From positions 124,001-188,000 of the forward strand of contig JALBWU010000006.1 in the NCBI GenBank assembly GCA_022678445.1: DNA of 64,000 nucleotides, read 5' to 3'. Shown piece by piece: positions 1 through 8,316 of the stretch. The notes under the pieces were generated by a model, which was not told the DNA's origin, did not search any database, and saw only the letters and a program-made list of their open reading frames with translations. This DNA is from Candidatus Aramenus sp. CH1 (lineage in GTDB: Archaea > Thermoproteota > Thermoprotei_A > Sulfolobales > Sulfolobaceae). Position numbers and translations under genes: made by a program. Position 1 is the stretch's first letter; each line of letters opens with the position of its first letter.

Positions 1-620
1 AGGATAAGCTTGAACTCTACATCAGAGTTAAGCAACCTATGTAAAGGTCTAATTATTCCATCAGCGTTTCTCATTTCGTCTATAAGCAAAACAACTTCCT
101 TTCCCAACCTCCTCACGTCGGCAATGAAATTAGACACGTCGTCTAGGGTTTTGGAATAGGAGTTGCAGTAAATCCTAAAGGCGTAAGCGAAGTCGTCCCC
201 GTAGTCCTTTTTCTTGCACTTTTGTTTTAGCCACGTTTTAAACTCCTTTGAGAGCAGCGTTAATCCCGTGTAACCGACGTTCTTCTTGTTCCTCTCCAGT
301 ACCTTGTAAGCTTCTTCCTTGAGCTTTTCAACGTTAGCGTTTTCCCAAAACTCTCCAACGAAATCGTCTTTTCCAGCCAAGTCTAGGAAAATAACGTGAA
401 ATTCGCCATCAGTAGAAAGTCTTTCCTTAAGGTAGAGAATTACTGCGGTTTTCCCCATTCCAGGCTCTCCGACAATTACTCCAGCCTGGAAGCCTTTCTT
501 TGACGCGACGGCCCCGTGTAGCTTGTTTGCTGCATCTATCCACCTCTTTCCCCCTAGCCTTGGCTTGCTGCCCCACCTAGTTACCGTGTACCCCGGAAAG
601 TCGCAATCCGTTATTATCAC
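1..620 (-). CDS. AAA-type ATPase, C-terminus beyond window
   Basis: Read from a GTG at 620 down to the window edge, about 206 codons without a stop. The P-loop GEPGMGKT lies near residue 59 and a Walker B strand VVLLIDEM near residue 185, so this is a P-loop ATPase; the spacing of about 125 residues suits an AAA+ or STAND-like fold. The start GTG overlaps the stop of the upstream gene (GTGA), so the two are one transcription unit and probably translationally coupled. The role is unknown. The location beside a CRISPR-Cas locus suggests an accessory or mobile-element function, but nothing in the sequence proves it. The C-terminal part is missing because the window begins inside the gene. Confidence 0.75.
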   Translation of the reverse strand, partial: MIITDCDFPGYTVTRWGSKPRLGGKRWIDAANKLHGAVASKKGFQAGVIVGEPGMGKTAVILYLKERLSTDGEFHVIFLDLAGKDDFVGEFWENANVEKLKEEAYKVLERNKKNVGYTGLTLLSKEFKTWLKQKCKKKDYGDDFAYAFRIYCNSYSKTLDDVSNFIADVRRLGKEVVLLIDEMRNADGIIRPLHRLLNSDVEFKLI

Positions 621-1183
621 CTCTTCTTCACAATTCCGTATAAGGTCCCATGAAGGACTATTCCCTCAGAGCCTCCTTCTATCAGCTGATAGTTTTTCAA
701 TATGTAATTCCTAAATTTTCCGTAAAACTGCTCCTCGCTCATTCCTAGCTGTTTCCTTATTTCTTCCAACTTTGCGTACCCGAAGGAATCCTTAACTTCG
801 TCGTAAACCCTGTCGAAGTCCTTTTCGCTCTTTGAATCTCCAAAGTAACTCTTGAACGCCTCTAGTACTGCCCTTTTTACAATTGCCTCTATTTCCTTTT
901 CTAAGCTCGACAAGTCAAATGTTTGCTGAGAGGTTTGAATTTGCGAGTTGGACTTGACTGTTGCGGGTTTTACTTCATTAGCATAGTACCTGTTCTTCTT
1001 CATCTTTATCTTACGCGAAGAGAGCAAGTTGTCCAAGAGCTTCTTTACTTCCTCTCTCCTGTCTTTGTCCTTCGAAGACTTGGGTCTTATGCCCAATTTT
1101 TCGTAAATGTCCGAAATTAAAATTCCCTGTTGGCTAGAGGCGATTACGATTTCCAGTATCTTTTCCTCAGTAATCTCGGCCAT
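617..1183 (-). CDS. Winged-helix-like protein coupled to AAA ATPase
   Basis: 188 aa. Residues 1-70 form a basic helical segment of winged-helix character (SDIYEKLGI, then REEVKKLLDNLL and KIKMKKNRYYA), followed by a charged linker and a helical C-terminal half rich in Lys and Glu. I do not recognise a named family. It is followed directly by the ATPase gene with a 4-base stop/start overlap, so the pair probably works together: a DNA-binding subunit with an ATPase. The gene faces away from cas3', and the AT-rich stretch just upstream of its start could hold its promoter. It could be a regulator or an adaptor; function not assigned. Confidence 0.65.
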   Translation of the reverse strand: MAEITEEKILEIVIASSQQGILISDIYEKLGIRPKSSKDKDRREEVKKLLDNLLSSRKIKMKKNRYYANEVKPATVKSNSQIQTSQQTFDLSSLEKEIEAIVKRAVLEAFKSYFGDSKSEKDFDRVYDEVKDSFGYAKLEEIRKQLGMSEEQFYGKFRNYILKNYQLIEGGSEGIVLHGTLYGIVKKR

Positions 1184-1361
1184 TAAAATCTATAAGTTTT
1201 TCAAAATTAAAAATTTTATGCTTCTAAGCAATATGCCAAATAAGTGAGATCTTGTGGAAAATCTCGGATCATCTGTGAGCGTAGGTTTTCTCAAAGTCAT
1301 TGGCGAGTAAATTTCAATTTCTTTGCTTTTTACGTACGCGTGAAGATATTGTAGTTATTAA

Positions 1362-1562
1362 GAAGATGTACTTTTAATCCACAAGGGGGTTCTTCGGGTA
1401 AATAACGGTTTGAACAGCGTCTCTTTCACCGTATTTCACTCCCGTGGAGGGTCCTGCTTGAGACTAATAATAGTATGAGAGACCTTCATAAAATCCTTTG
1501 AGGTTGAAGTTGAGGCTCAAAGGGCCTTTGAGGTGGGCGGGGAATACGTCGTCGTTGCTTAA
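1362..1562 (+). pseudogene. Probable C-terminal remnant of cas5 (type I-A)
   Basis: An open frame of 67 codons, interrupted by one TGA at 1476-1478, runs directly into the start of cas3'. Its C-terminus FEVEVEAQRAFEVGGEYVVV resembles, from memory, the conserved end of archaeal Cas5a, and cas5 normally sits immediately before cas3' in type I-A interference cassettes. Cas5a is usually about 240 residues, so most of the gene is absent, as are csa5 and cas7, which should lie further upstream. Position and C-terminal similarity support the call; a profile search is needed to confirm it. Confidence 0.45.
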
Positions 1563-1575
1563 ATATTACCATGAG

Positions 1576-3036
1576 GTGATCAAGGCGTTAAACTATGAGC
1601 CTAGAAAGGGCATAGAGGATACTCTCCGCTGGCTAGAGCAAGGCGAAAACGTAGTTCTTACCGCTCCAACTGGTTACGGGAAGACTACACTAACCAAAGT
1701 GCTAGGAAAGGCAGCATCTAAGGGCAACAACCTCTTCGACAAAGTTATTCACGTCCTCCCGTATAGAGCAATTGTCCAAGACTTGTACTTAAGGCTTCTT
1801 GCCGAGAAAGAAAAGCTAGAAATTGAGAGCGTTGGAGCTCAAGACATGGACTACCACGACGCTCCCTATTACCTAAAGAAAGTGAATATAACAACCTTGG
1901 ACTCCTTTGTGCTGAACTTATTTAAAGTTCCAGTTGACGAGTTCGCCAAAGTAATAAAGGGAAACGGCTCCCACTTTGAAGTCCCTAGAGGGATGATCTA
2001 TTCCTCATTGATAATATTTGACGAGTTTCACCTCTTTGCTGAGGAAGGAAAGGCAATTACATCAACTTTGGCTTCAATTGACGCTCTAATAGATGGGGGA
2101 GTTCCCTTGTTGGTTATGACCGCAACGTTGCCAAAGTGTTTGGCTAAGGAGCTTAAGCAGAGGGGATTTAATTTCGCTGAAGCTAACGACTTCAACGTTA
2201 AGAGGGAAATTAAAGTGGAGTGTGTTGACGATCCGTACTCTGCACTGGAAAAGGGAGTAAAAAAGACCTTGATGGTCTTTAACACTAGGGAGGAGGCAAT
2301 TAAGGCTTACCAAAAGGTTAAGAAAATGGGCTTTAACCCCTTGCTAATACACAGCAAGTTCAACTCAGCTGACAGAAAGAAGAAGGTGGAGGAAATACTA
2401 AAGGTGAGCAGAGGGGAGAGCAATTACGACGTTGTTATAGCCACCCAAGTTATTGAGGCTGGAATCGACGTTTCATTTGACCTTTTGATTACTGAAGCTT
2501 GCCCAGCAGATTCCCTAATTCAAAGGGCAGGAAGGGTTGCTAGATATGGAGGAAAGGGAACTGTGAAAATTTTTCCGTTTAGGGGAAAGGTTTACGACTC
2601 GCAAGAGGTAAAAGCGACGATGAGTAAATTAATGAAGACTAAAAGGATTGACTCCTCCCTCCTTGACGTTCTGAAGAGAGGGGTTAACGTTGATAAGCCC
2701 CTCCAAAAATCCTTAGAGGCAATTGAATCAATCCTATTTGGCCCAGAAGCAACTAAAAGCTTATTTAAAGTGGAGTGCTCCCTAACTAGGGAAGTATCCT
2801 TAATCCCGGGCTATCCTCCGGGCTGCAATGATCCAAGCTGCGCAGTTCCCCTAACTGAGGAGGAGGCACGCAAATTGCTACCGGGAAAGGTTATTACTTA
2901 CGACGGGCAGGAAATTGAGTATTCAACCAGCAAGAAGGAATGCCTACAAGTTTCATTCCTGATAAACGGAATAGAGGGAGTTAGGATTCCCGGTTACGAT
3001 GAAGAAATAGGGGCAATTTTGGTGAGGGAAAAATGA
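1576..3036 (+). CDS. cas3': CRISPR-associated helicase Cas3' (type I-A)
   Basis: DExH-type superfamily 2 helicase, the stand-alone helicase half of Cas3, which unwinds target DNA for degradation after Cascade binding. Visible motifs in order: Walker A APTGYGKTT, motif II FDEFH, motif III MTATLP, motif V QVIEAGIDVSF and motif VI QRAGRVARYG. An upstream TTG at 1498 is also in frame, but I chose the GTG at 1576 because it follows the cas5 remnant stop at 1562. From the GTG the product is about 486 aa, normal for the split archaeal Cas3'. The gene overlaps cas3'' by 4 bases (ATGA), as in intact type I-A operons. This gene itself looks undamaged. Confidence 0.93.
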   Translation: MIKALNYEPRKGIEDTLRWLEQGENVVLTAPTGYGKTTLTKVLGKAASKGNNLFDKVIHVLPYRAIVQDLYLRLLAEKEKLEIESVGAQDMDYHDAPYYLKKVNITTLDSFVLNLFKVPVDEFAKVIKGNGSHFEVPRGMIYSSLIIFDEFHLFAEEGKAITSTLASIDALIDGGVPLLVMTATLPKCLAKELKQRGFNFAEANDFNVKREIKVECVDDPYSALEKGVKKTLMVFNTREEAIKAYQKVKKMGFNPLLIHSKFNSADRKKKVEEILKVSRGESNYDVVIATQVIEAGIDVSFDLLITEACPADSLIQRAGRVARYGGKGTVKIFPFRGKVYDSQEVKATMSKLMKTKRIDSSLLDVLKRGVNVDKPLQKSLEAIESILFGPEATKSLFKVECSLTREVSLIPGYPPGCNDPSCAVPLTEEEARKLLPGKVITYDGQEIEYSTSKKECLQVSFLINGIEGVRIPGYDEEIGAILVREK

Positions 3037-3758
3037 AACCCTGTGCCTTTGACAAACAAGAGCTATTGAGCCACGCTTTGGGGAGCGTAAAAATGATGGA
3101 GGAAATGTTTGACGGTAATTACTTTGAGGTAGTTAGCAAAAGGCTAAATAAAGCAGTTAGAGGGCTAAACGTAACAAAAGAAGACGTGAAAAACCTCGTT
3201 ACGTTCTTAACTGCCTTCCACGACTTAGGAAAGGCTGCAGAGATTTACCAAGAGCAGTTTGACAATAACTGTAACGCCTTGAGGAAAAACACCTCCTTCA
3301 CGTTTCACGAACTGGGTGGAGCACTCTTCTTATGGCGCAATGAGTGGGAAAATCAATCCCTCAAGGTTATGTCAACTCTCACCGTGTTAAACCACCTAAA
3401 CGCAATAAGGAACTTCAACACCACTAGGCACGAAATGTATAAGGTGAAGGACGGTCACCTAAAGCTGCAAAAATACGGTAAAGAGCTAGTGAACGAGCTG
3501 TTAAGTAATAAAGTAAGGAACCCCTTCATGAAAACCTATAAAGTAGAGGATTACACGCCCGCGGATCTTCAAGATATGTTTAATGAACTTGCCTCATACG
3601 CTACGTCTAGCCTAAAAATAAAGCTCTACGTCCTCTTCTTAACTCCAGTCATAATTGGAGACAACCTAGACAGCACAACCTCAAGGGAGAAAGACAAATC
3701 CTATAGCTCAAAGAGCCACTTCATTTCCTCTTTACTTGAGGAAGTGGAAACGCCTTGA
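3033..3758 (+). CDS. cas3'': CRISPR-associated HD nuclease Cas3'' (type I-A)
   Basis: 241 aa HD-domain nuclease, the DNA-cutting half of split Cas3; it degrades target DNA with the Cas3' helicase. The hallmark FHDLGKAAEIY is near residue 65, an N-terminal His (LLSHALGSV) near residue 14 provides another ligand, and a further His (TFHELGGA) lies near residue 93. Length is typical. The start overlaps the cas3' stop and the stop overlaps the csa4 start (TTGA), so the three genes form one tightly coupled operon. No lesion is visible. Confidence 0.9.
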   Translation: MKPCAFDKQELLSHALGSVKMMEEMFDGNYFEVVSKRLNKAVRGLNVTKEDVKNLVTFLTAFHDLGKAAEIYQEQFDNNCNALRKNTSFTFHELGGALFLWRNEWENQSLKVMSTLTVLNHLNAIRNFNTTRHEMYKVKDGHLKLQKYGKELVNELLSNKVRNPFMKTYKVEDYTPADLQDMFNELASYATSSLKIKLYVLFLTPVIIGDNLDSTTSREKDKSYSSKSHFISSLLEEVETP

Positions 3759-4791
3759 CAGTCAAAATACCTTTGTACAGCATCTTTGGAGACAACTTTA
3801 TCATAGCCCTAGCCTCTTTAGCTAAAGAGGCAAAGAGAGACCGGGACTCTGTGGAGTTTGATGATAAGTCACTTGAGGATGCCTTGCTTACTGCCTCCCA
3901 ACTTTCCAAAGATAAGGAAAATAACCAACAAGAAAAGAATCCGAGCTTGACTTCCCTAAAAGCGGAAACGACAAGGACTCCTTCAATGAGGTATTAAAGT
4001 GCTTCAACATTCCAGAAGGAGCTTCTGTTTCCGATATCTTAAGCAAGTTCGCTGCGTCAATTCATCAATTTCCCTCTTGCAACGATGTTACTGCGCCTTC
4101 AATGCTAAAGCCGGAATATTACGAATACGTCAGAACTCCAGGCTTTTACAGAAGAATAAAGGCCTCAATCAAGGCCCAGGTATCCCCGGCTTACGTTTTG
4201 GCTAGTTTAGCTGGTTGGGTTTTAACAAGGCTAGGAAGGGCTCCAGTGGGAAAGGGGGAGTACGTTGGGGTTTACGCCTTTCCACTTGACGTTGACGAGA
4301 AATTTGTAATGATTCCGTTACTCTTAAAGGAACTTAGTACAAAAGACGTGCCAGGCACTGAGCCGTCAACTGCCTTAGCAATTTGGTTGGCTTCCGAGAT
4401 GCTTAAGTCCCAGGCTGTAATTGACCAACTCATGATTTACACCATCGCAGAGCCGACTGGAAAAAACCCAGCCACGGTGACAAACGGGCAGTTGATTAGC
4501 GTTGGAAGGTTACTAAAAAGCGAAAAGTTTAAGAAAATCCACGAGGAGGCTGGAGCAATTGCTGAAATAGCTTTGAGCCCAAATCCTTGGGAGTGCGACA
4601 AAAACAACTTCAGCGTGAAATTTTCAAACCTACTATTTGAGGTACTCTCTGGGAGCAAGAGGGAGGTTGAACTTGCCTATTTGGCAAATAGGGAGTACTA
4701 CGCTTGCAAGAAGAGCCAAAGCGAATGCAAGAAGTGCGTAAGTTATTACTTGAAAGCGGTCCAAGTGGCAAACCTCATCTCGGGGCTGTGA
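3755..4791 (+). pseudogene. csa4: Type I-A Cascade large subunit Csa4/Cas8a2, frameshifted
   Basis: Starts with TTG at 3755, overlapping the cas3'' stop, and ends at 4791: 345 codons, the usual size of Csa4 (Cas8a2), the subunit that helps recognise the PAM in archaeal Cascade. The first 60 or so codons (KIPLYSIFGDNFIIALASLA) are in one frame. From about 3940 the coding sequence continues in another frame, through DSFNEVLKCF, the long helical middle (SPAYVLASLAGWVLTRLG) and a Cys cluster CKKSQSECKKC near the end. Loss of a single base near 3940 explains the shift. Family assignment rests on position after cas3'' and overall pattern. It may be a true inactivating mutation or an assembly indel. 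Confidence 0.75.
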
Positions 4792-4792
4792 C

Positions 4793-5116
4793 ATGCGTGG
4801 GGAGATAAAGTTTAACAAGATTTACGTGGCCACCTCAAGAGAGTTAATAACTGATACCGTGTCGCTGTGCTTCTTAGCCTGGCTAAGGCAAAAAGGGGAA
4901 CCGGTCTACGTTTACCTATCATTAATTCCAATTAGCCTGTCCAAAGGCGTGAAGTCAAGAAGGGTTTCTGTAAAGAGGGCAAGGGAAATGCTAAGGGAAG
5001 AGTTTAGCAAAGTTACGCTAGCTTACTCAAGCGAAAGCAATTTTTTATACCTTATATTTAAGGATTTGCTAAGCGTGGAAAGCGTGGAAAGTTGGCAGGA
5101 CCACAAGTACATGTAG
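4793..5116 (+). CDS. Unrecognised small protein, last gene of the cas operon
   Basis: 107 aa, starting one base after the csa4 stop, so it is co-transcribed with the cas genes. It shows alternating strands and helices (FNKIYVATSRELITDT, EPVYVYLSLIPISL) and a basic stretch KSRRVSVKRAREML. The end carries a small in-frame duplication (SVESVE). I do not recognise the family and it is not one of the core type I-A subunits I can identify. It may be a truncated gene whose 3' part is lost, or a genuine accessory protein of this cassette. Confidence 0.5.
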   Translation: MRGEIKFNKIYVATSRELITDTVSLCFLAWLRQKGEPVYVYLSLIPISLSKGVKSRRVSVKRAREMLREEFSKVTLAYSSESNFLYLIFKDLLSVESVESWQDHKYM

Positions 5117-5202
5117 AGAAAAGCTTGAGCGAGCTTTCGGCTCTTGAAAAGTCCTAAGAAAGGCTGTTACATTCTAGTTTTAAATCTTTAAGAGTCTTCT
5201 CT

Positions 5203-6080
5203 TCATTCAATCGGGTTTTCTTTTTTTAACTTTATCTCCGCTGTCCACCTTACCCCAAAGCCAATTCCCCTAGACCTTCCAACTCCCATGAACTCAGCCA
5301 AGCCAAGAAGCCTTTCCATAACGTTCCTATACCTTTTGTTAAGAAAGAAGTCGTACTTAACCCAGCCCACAAATCCCCTTGCCTTTCTTAAGTTTCCGTG
5401 ATTATCTTTCCCAACTATGGCGGTTACTGGCTTTATTGAATACCCTACCTCAGCAAATATAACGTCAGCCATCCTTCCCACAATATAGGCAGTCCAATTT
5501 TGATCTCCAATGACAATTAAATCCTTTGGTTCAGCTATTGAGTTCCACAACTTAGTTAGGGATGCGAAAATCAAAGAAGGAGAGGGAAGCAGGCGGTACA
5601 TGTTCTTTATCTTCTCTTTGTGCTTAAAGCTCGGAGGAAGCATTGTCTTGTTTGAGAGAAGCGTTGGGGTTTCAAACTTTAAAAAAGACCGCGCTGAAGG
5701 GGGGGAACCTCAACTCGCTTTGCTCAATCTTTATTTCCTCAAGCCTTAAGCTAAACTCGCCGTAAGGGGTTGAAGCTTGGTTGGGAATTTGAAGGATAGC
5801 TCTGGGTCCAAATCCTTGACTGCGAGTGAGAAAGAATAGCGCGCTCGCCCTTTTCTAGTCTAAGGGGAGAGGCGTTTCCTTCGGTGGAAAACAAGTACTT
5901 GTCGTTGACCTTGAGGGAGGAAATTGAGATTTCCTTGTACTTCTTTCTGGACTTTAGGAGCTCTCCTACCTTGGGCAAACCCTCGAGAATGTACTTTGGG
6001 ACCTTTGAAGTGAGAGGAGGGAGAATTACGTCTGCAGTGGGGTAAAGGAGAAAGGTCGCCTTTACAAGTTTTGTTGACAT
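5203..6080 (-). pseudogene. cas6: CRISPR RNA endonuclease Cas6, frameshifted
   Basis: Cas6 cuts the precursor CRISPR RNA within each repeat. The N-terminal part begins at the ATG at 6080 (MSTKLVKATFLLYPTADVIL). Near 5845 one base is gained or lost, and the frame continues as TRSQGFGPRAILQIPNQAST, then SFKHKEKIKNMYRLLPSPSL, and ends with RSRGIGFGVRWTAEI, the glycine-rich C-terminal loop characteristic of Cas6. Total about 292 codons, the normal length. It is transcribed in the same direction as the adjacent array, whose last repeat is 67 bases from the start. Only one lesion is visible, so an assembly indel is as likely as real inactivation. Confidence 0.8.
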
Positions 6081-6147
6081 TAAGAAAAATTTAGTTAAGA
6101 AGTATAAAACCTTGATCTTCAAGAATTGGCAGTGAGTACTGGGTTAT

Positions 6148-6371
6148 CTTTCAACTCTATTGAAGATCAACTGGGGTATGATGTTTCCCACGATCACAGC
6201 GAGACTATTTTTGTTTACTTTCAACTCTATTGAAGATCAACGGGAGGATTTTTTGAATACCCCCGACATCGAGGGGAAGTTACTTTCAACTCTATTGAAG
6301 ATCAACAACGAGGAGTGCATAATATTGTTCAAAGCACACGATGTAAGCTTTCAACTCTATTGAAGATCAAC
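6148..6371 (-). CRISPR. Four-repeat CRISPR array, 24-nt type I-A repeat
   Basis: Four identical 24-nt repeats at 6148-6171, 6218-6241, 6283-6306 and 6348-6371, each starting CTTTCAACTC and ending GAAGATCAAC on the + strand. The three spacers are 46, 41 and 41 nt. The reverse complement ends in GTTGAAAG, matching the 8-nt 5' handle class of Sulfolobales crRNAs, so the array should be read leftward, toward cas6, with its leader expected to the right of 6371. There is no clear AT-rich leader there; a coding-like remnant abuts the last repeat. Such a short array suggests an inactive or recently collapsed locus. Confidence 0.95.
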
Positions 6372-6875
6372 GCTTGCCAATATAGGAGAGTATGTCTTTC
6401 CACCCCCTATTAGGAAGGACCACGAATCCGTTGTTGTAGAGGTAAGACAATTAAAGGACGAGAAAAATGTGATAGTCTGGCGTGGAGGCAAACGCTGGAA
6501 AAACGCAAGAGGGCGCTCCCTTTTTTATTAGACTGATTGTAGGGCTATTGACCACGGACCCATTTTCAGCTTGTGACTTGTTCTTCTTAGTTCCCATAAC
6601 TCCTGCATTACGCTACCTTGATGAAAACTCGCGGTCGAGAACTAGCCGTAGAGCTTTTTTGTTGGCAAATCCTTCTTTCTTATCTCGCCTTTAATTTCGT
6701 AAAAAGGAATTTCGCAATTGCGTGGCATCGACGTTACAAGTCAAGAGAACGCAGAGGAATTAGCCAGGCAGGTCAGTTTTTACCTTGAATTAGCTGCCTA
6801 GCAAGGGCTTTCCTTTCAAGCGTTTTTAACTCTAGGTACCCCTTATCTAGGGTTGACGGTACCGCTTTTAAGTAT
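6372..6875. other. Degenerate coding remnants next to the array
   Basis: No intact gene. On the + strand, codons from about 6367 to 6528 form an open frame (ANIGEYVFPPPIRKDHESVV and onward to RGGKRWKNARG) directly joined to the terminal repeat. A second coding-like scrap on the + strand near 6725-6801 ends DVTSQENAEELARQVSFYLE. On the minus strand, just after csa3, a short frame reads AVPSTLDKGYLELKTLERKA. These look like pieces of lost cas or flanking genes. I cannot assign them. Confidence 0.4.
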
Positions 6876-7600
6876 TTAACCTACGCTAACCTCGCCCTGA
6901 GCTTTGCTGACCAGGCTGCTGGAGTTTTCTTGCGTTTTAACGCCTTCACCTCCCTGTAGTTGCCTCAACTTCAGCAAAATGTTGCCCAGTTGAGTGAGCG
7001 AAGCTCCTCTATCTTTTCCCTTGACCACTACTAGTCCAGCCTTTTTCAGCTCGTTTAGCCTACCACAGTTTTCTCGCTCTTTCCAAGTTCCTCTGCCAAC
7101 TCGCTTAACGTTGCCTCTCCTTTTTTACCTATTGCGTGTAAAAGCTTTAGGTCCTCCACTGTGTAATCCCTGAGGAGGGAGTACACTTCATCTCCTTTAA
7201 CCACGATGTCGTGCCCTTCCCCAGACTCGCTCATGAGGTAGGCAAGGAACGGTTTTCTACTAAGTAGAACGGCGATAAGTATGAGGACGTCCATGGATCT
7301 GAGTCCAACGCTTAAATTTGCGTAAATTAATCCCTTTGACGAAAGGACTACGTCTAAAACCTGGGACAGGGTTGACGGAAAGTCTCCCAATTCAACTTCT
7401 TCCACTCTGGGATCAGGGTAACGCATCCTGGAACAAGATGCCCTTAAACTGTCTATCGCTTCTGCAACCCCGCCTACTACTGGTCTTGGAACTATGATGA
7501 CGAGCTCGTTGTTCCTAGTTGCGTTAGTCCTGGAGAGAAGCCTTAGGACGAAGCTCTCGTTAAATCCCATGGTGCTTAAGTAGGTTTTAGTTTCGGTCAT
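6876..7600 (-). pseudogene. csa3: CARF-HTH regulator Csa3, frameshifted
   Basis: Csa3 is the CARF-domain regulator that controls adaptation genes and arrays in type I-A systems. The N-terminal CARF part (TYLSTMGFNESFVLRLLSR, then LIYANLSVGLRSMDVLI) is intact from the ATG at 7600. The winged helix begins GKKGEATLSELAEELGKSEK; at about 7060 one base is missing and the frame continues as GRLNELKKAGLVVVKGKD to a stop at 6876-6878. The combined length of about 242 codons is normal. The start overlaps the stop of the upstream RHH gene (ATGA), an unusual coupling. The adaptation genes it normally accompanies (csa1, cas1, cas2, cas4) are not in this window. Confidence 0.8.
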
Positions 7601-7818
7601 CTCTGTAATACTCGCAAGCAAAAATAAAACTTCATGAATGATATTAACTTAGGCGATATGCCTAAATCCTTTATTATCATATTAATAGCTGACAGGGCAT
7701 CGAGCTCTAGTATTGACTGTTCGAATATTTTGCTTAATGTGGTATTTCTCTCAATAGCTATTTCCTTAGCCCTCTTTAAGATCTCTTTATCTATTGATAA
7801 CGTAACCTTAACCTTCAT
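7597..7818 (-). CDS. Ribbon-helix-helix DNA-binding protein (VapB-like)
   Basis: 73 aa from the ATG at 7818; the longer frame upstream is unlikely because this ATG sits at the edge of a palindromic promoter. It begins KVKVTLSIDKEILKRAKEIA, a classic ribbon-helix-helix start (beta strand, then two helices), as in VapB antitoxins. The hydrophobic tail FYFCLRVLQR could be a partner-binding segment. No toxin follows; instead the stop overlaps the csa3 start by 4 bases. A perfect 18-bp palindrome spans its start codon, consistent with autoregulation. It may be an antitoxin whose toxin was lost, or a regulator recruited to the csa3 operon. Confidence 0.75.
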   Translation of the reverse strand: MKVKVTLSIDKEILKRAKEIAIERNTTLSKIFEQSILELDALSAINMIIKDLGISPKLISFMKFYFCLRVLQR

Positions 7819-7835
7819 ATACGTATATACGTATA
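7818..7835. promoter_or_regulatory. 18-bp palindromic operator at the RHH-csa3 promoter
   Basis: TATACGTATATACGTATA is a perfect palindrome made of two TATACGTA half-repeats. It ends on the first base of the RHH start codon, so the transcript is nearly leaderless or the site overlaps the TATA box and start. Ribbon-helix-helix proteins bind tandem half-sites of this kind, so autorepression of the RHH-csa3 unit is the simplest reading. Confidence 0.6.
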
Positions 7836-8097
7836 AAAAGTTTTCTTTTCCTAGTTTGTTACTTTTGAAAAGATGAGTAAGCCTTATTAAATGAGAAGTA
7901 GGTAGTTGCAATTTCATTAAAACCTTAATTATTTAGATAGGGCGAGGGAATAAAACCTGTTCTCGCTCTCATAAAATGAACTAGCCATAAAAATACTTTT
8001 TTCTGATAAAATTTTATTTATATTAAAACGACCAAATTGCTGTTTACAGGCAGTATGTTCATAAAAAGATAAATATAGTTGACTCATATATTGTATT

Positions 8098-8316
8098 GTG
8101 TCTACGGTTATTAGTATACGTATACCTAAGGAGTTAAAGCAACTAATGGATAAGGTAAATGTGGATTGGCAGACCGAGATCCGTGAATATATAAAGCGAA
8201 GAATAAGGGAGGAGCTGTTGAAGTATTATCTTGAAAGCTCTAAGCCGTATTTAGAGCAGATGAAGACCATAGATAATGTTGAGTTAATAAGAGAGGATAG
8301 GGAGGAGAACAGTTGA
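8098..8316 (+). CDS. vapB: RHH-type antitoxin VapB
   Basis: 72 aa from a GTG. It begins STVISIRIPKELKQLMDKVN, the beta strand and first helix of a ribbon-helix-helix domain, with a long charged C-terminal helix (IREELLKYYLES) that would wrap the toxin. The stop overlaps the start of the following PIN toxin (TTGA), the usual antitoxin-toxin arrangement. It should neutralise VapC and repress the operon. Confidence 0.85.
   Translation: MSTVISIRIPKELKQLMDKVNVDWQTEIREYIKRRIREELLKYYLESSKPYLEQMKTIDNVELIREDREENS

Noticed and set aside
6307-6347. Spacer 3 shares TTCAAAGCACAC with the thermopsin remnant near 19327.
   Set aside because: A 12-base match between a 41-nt spacer and a 64-kb window is expected by chance at an appreciable rate, and the match does not extend on either side.
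8115-8126. GTATACGTATAC inside vapB resembles the palindrome at the RHH-csa3 promoter.
   Set aside because: Those bases encode the conserved SIRIPKEL strand of the RHH domain, so codon sequence alone explains them.
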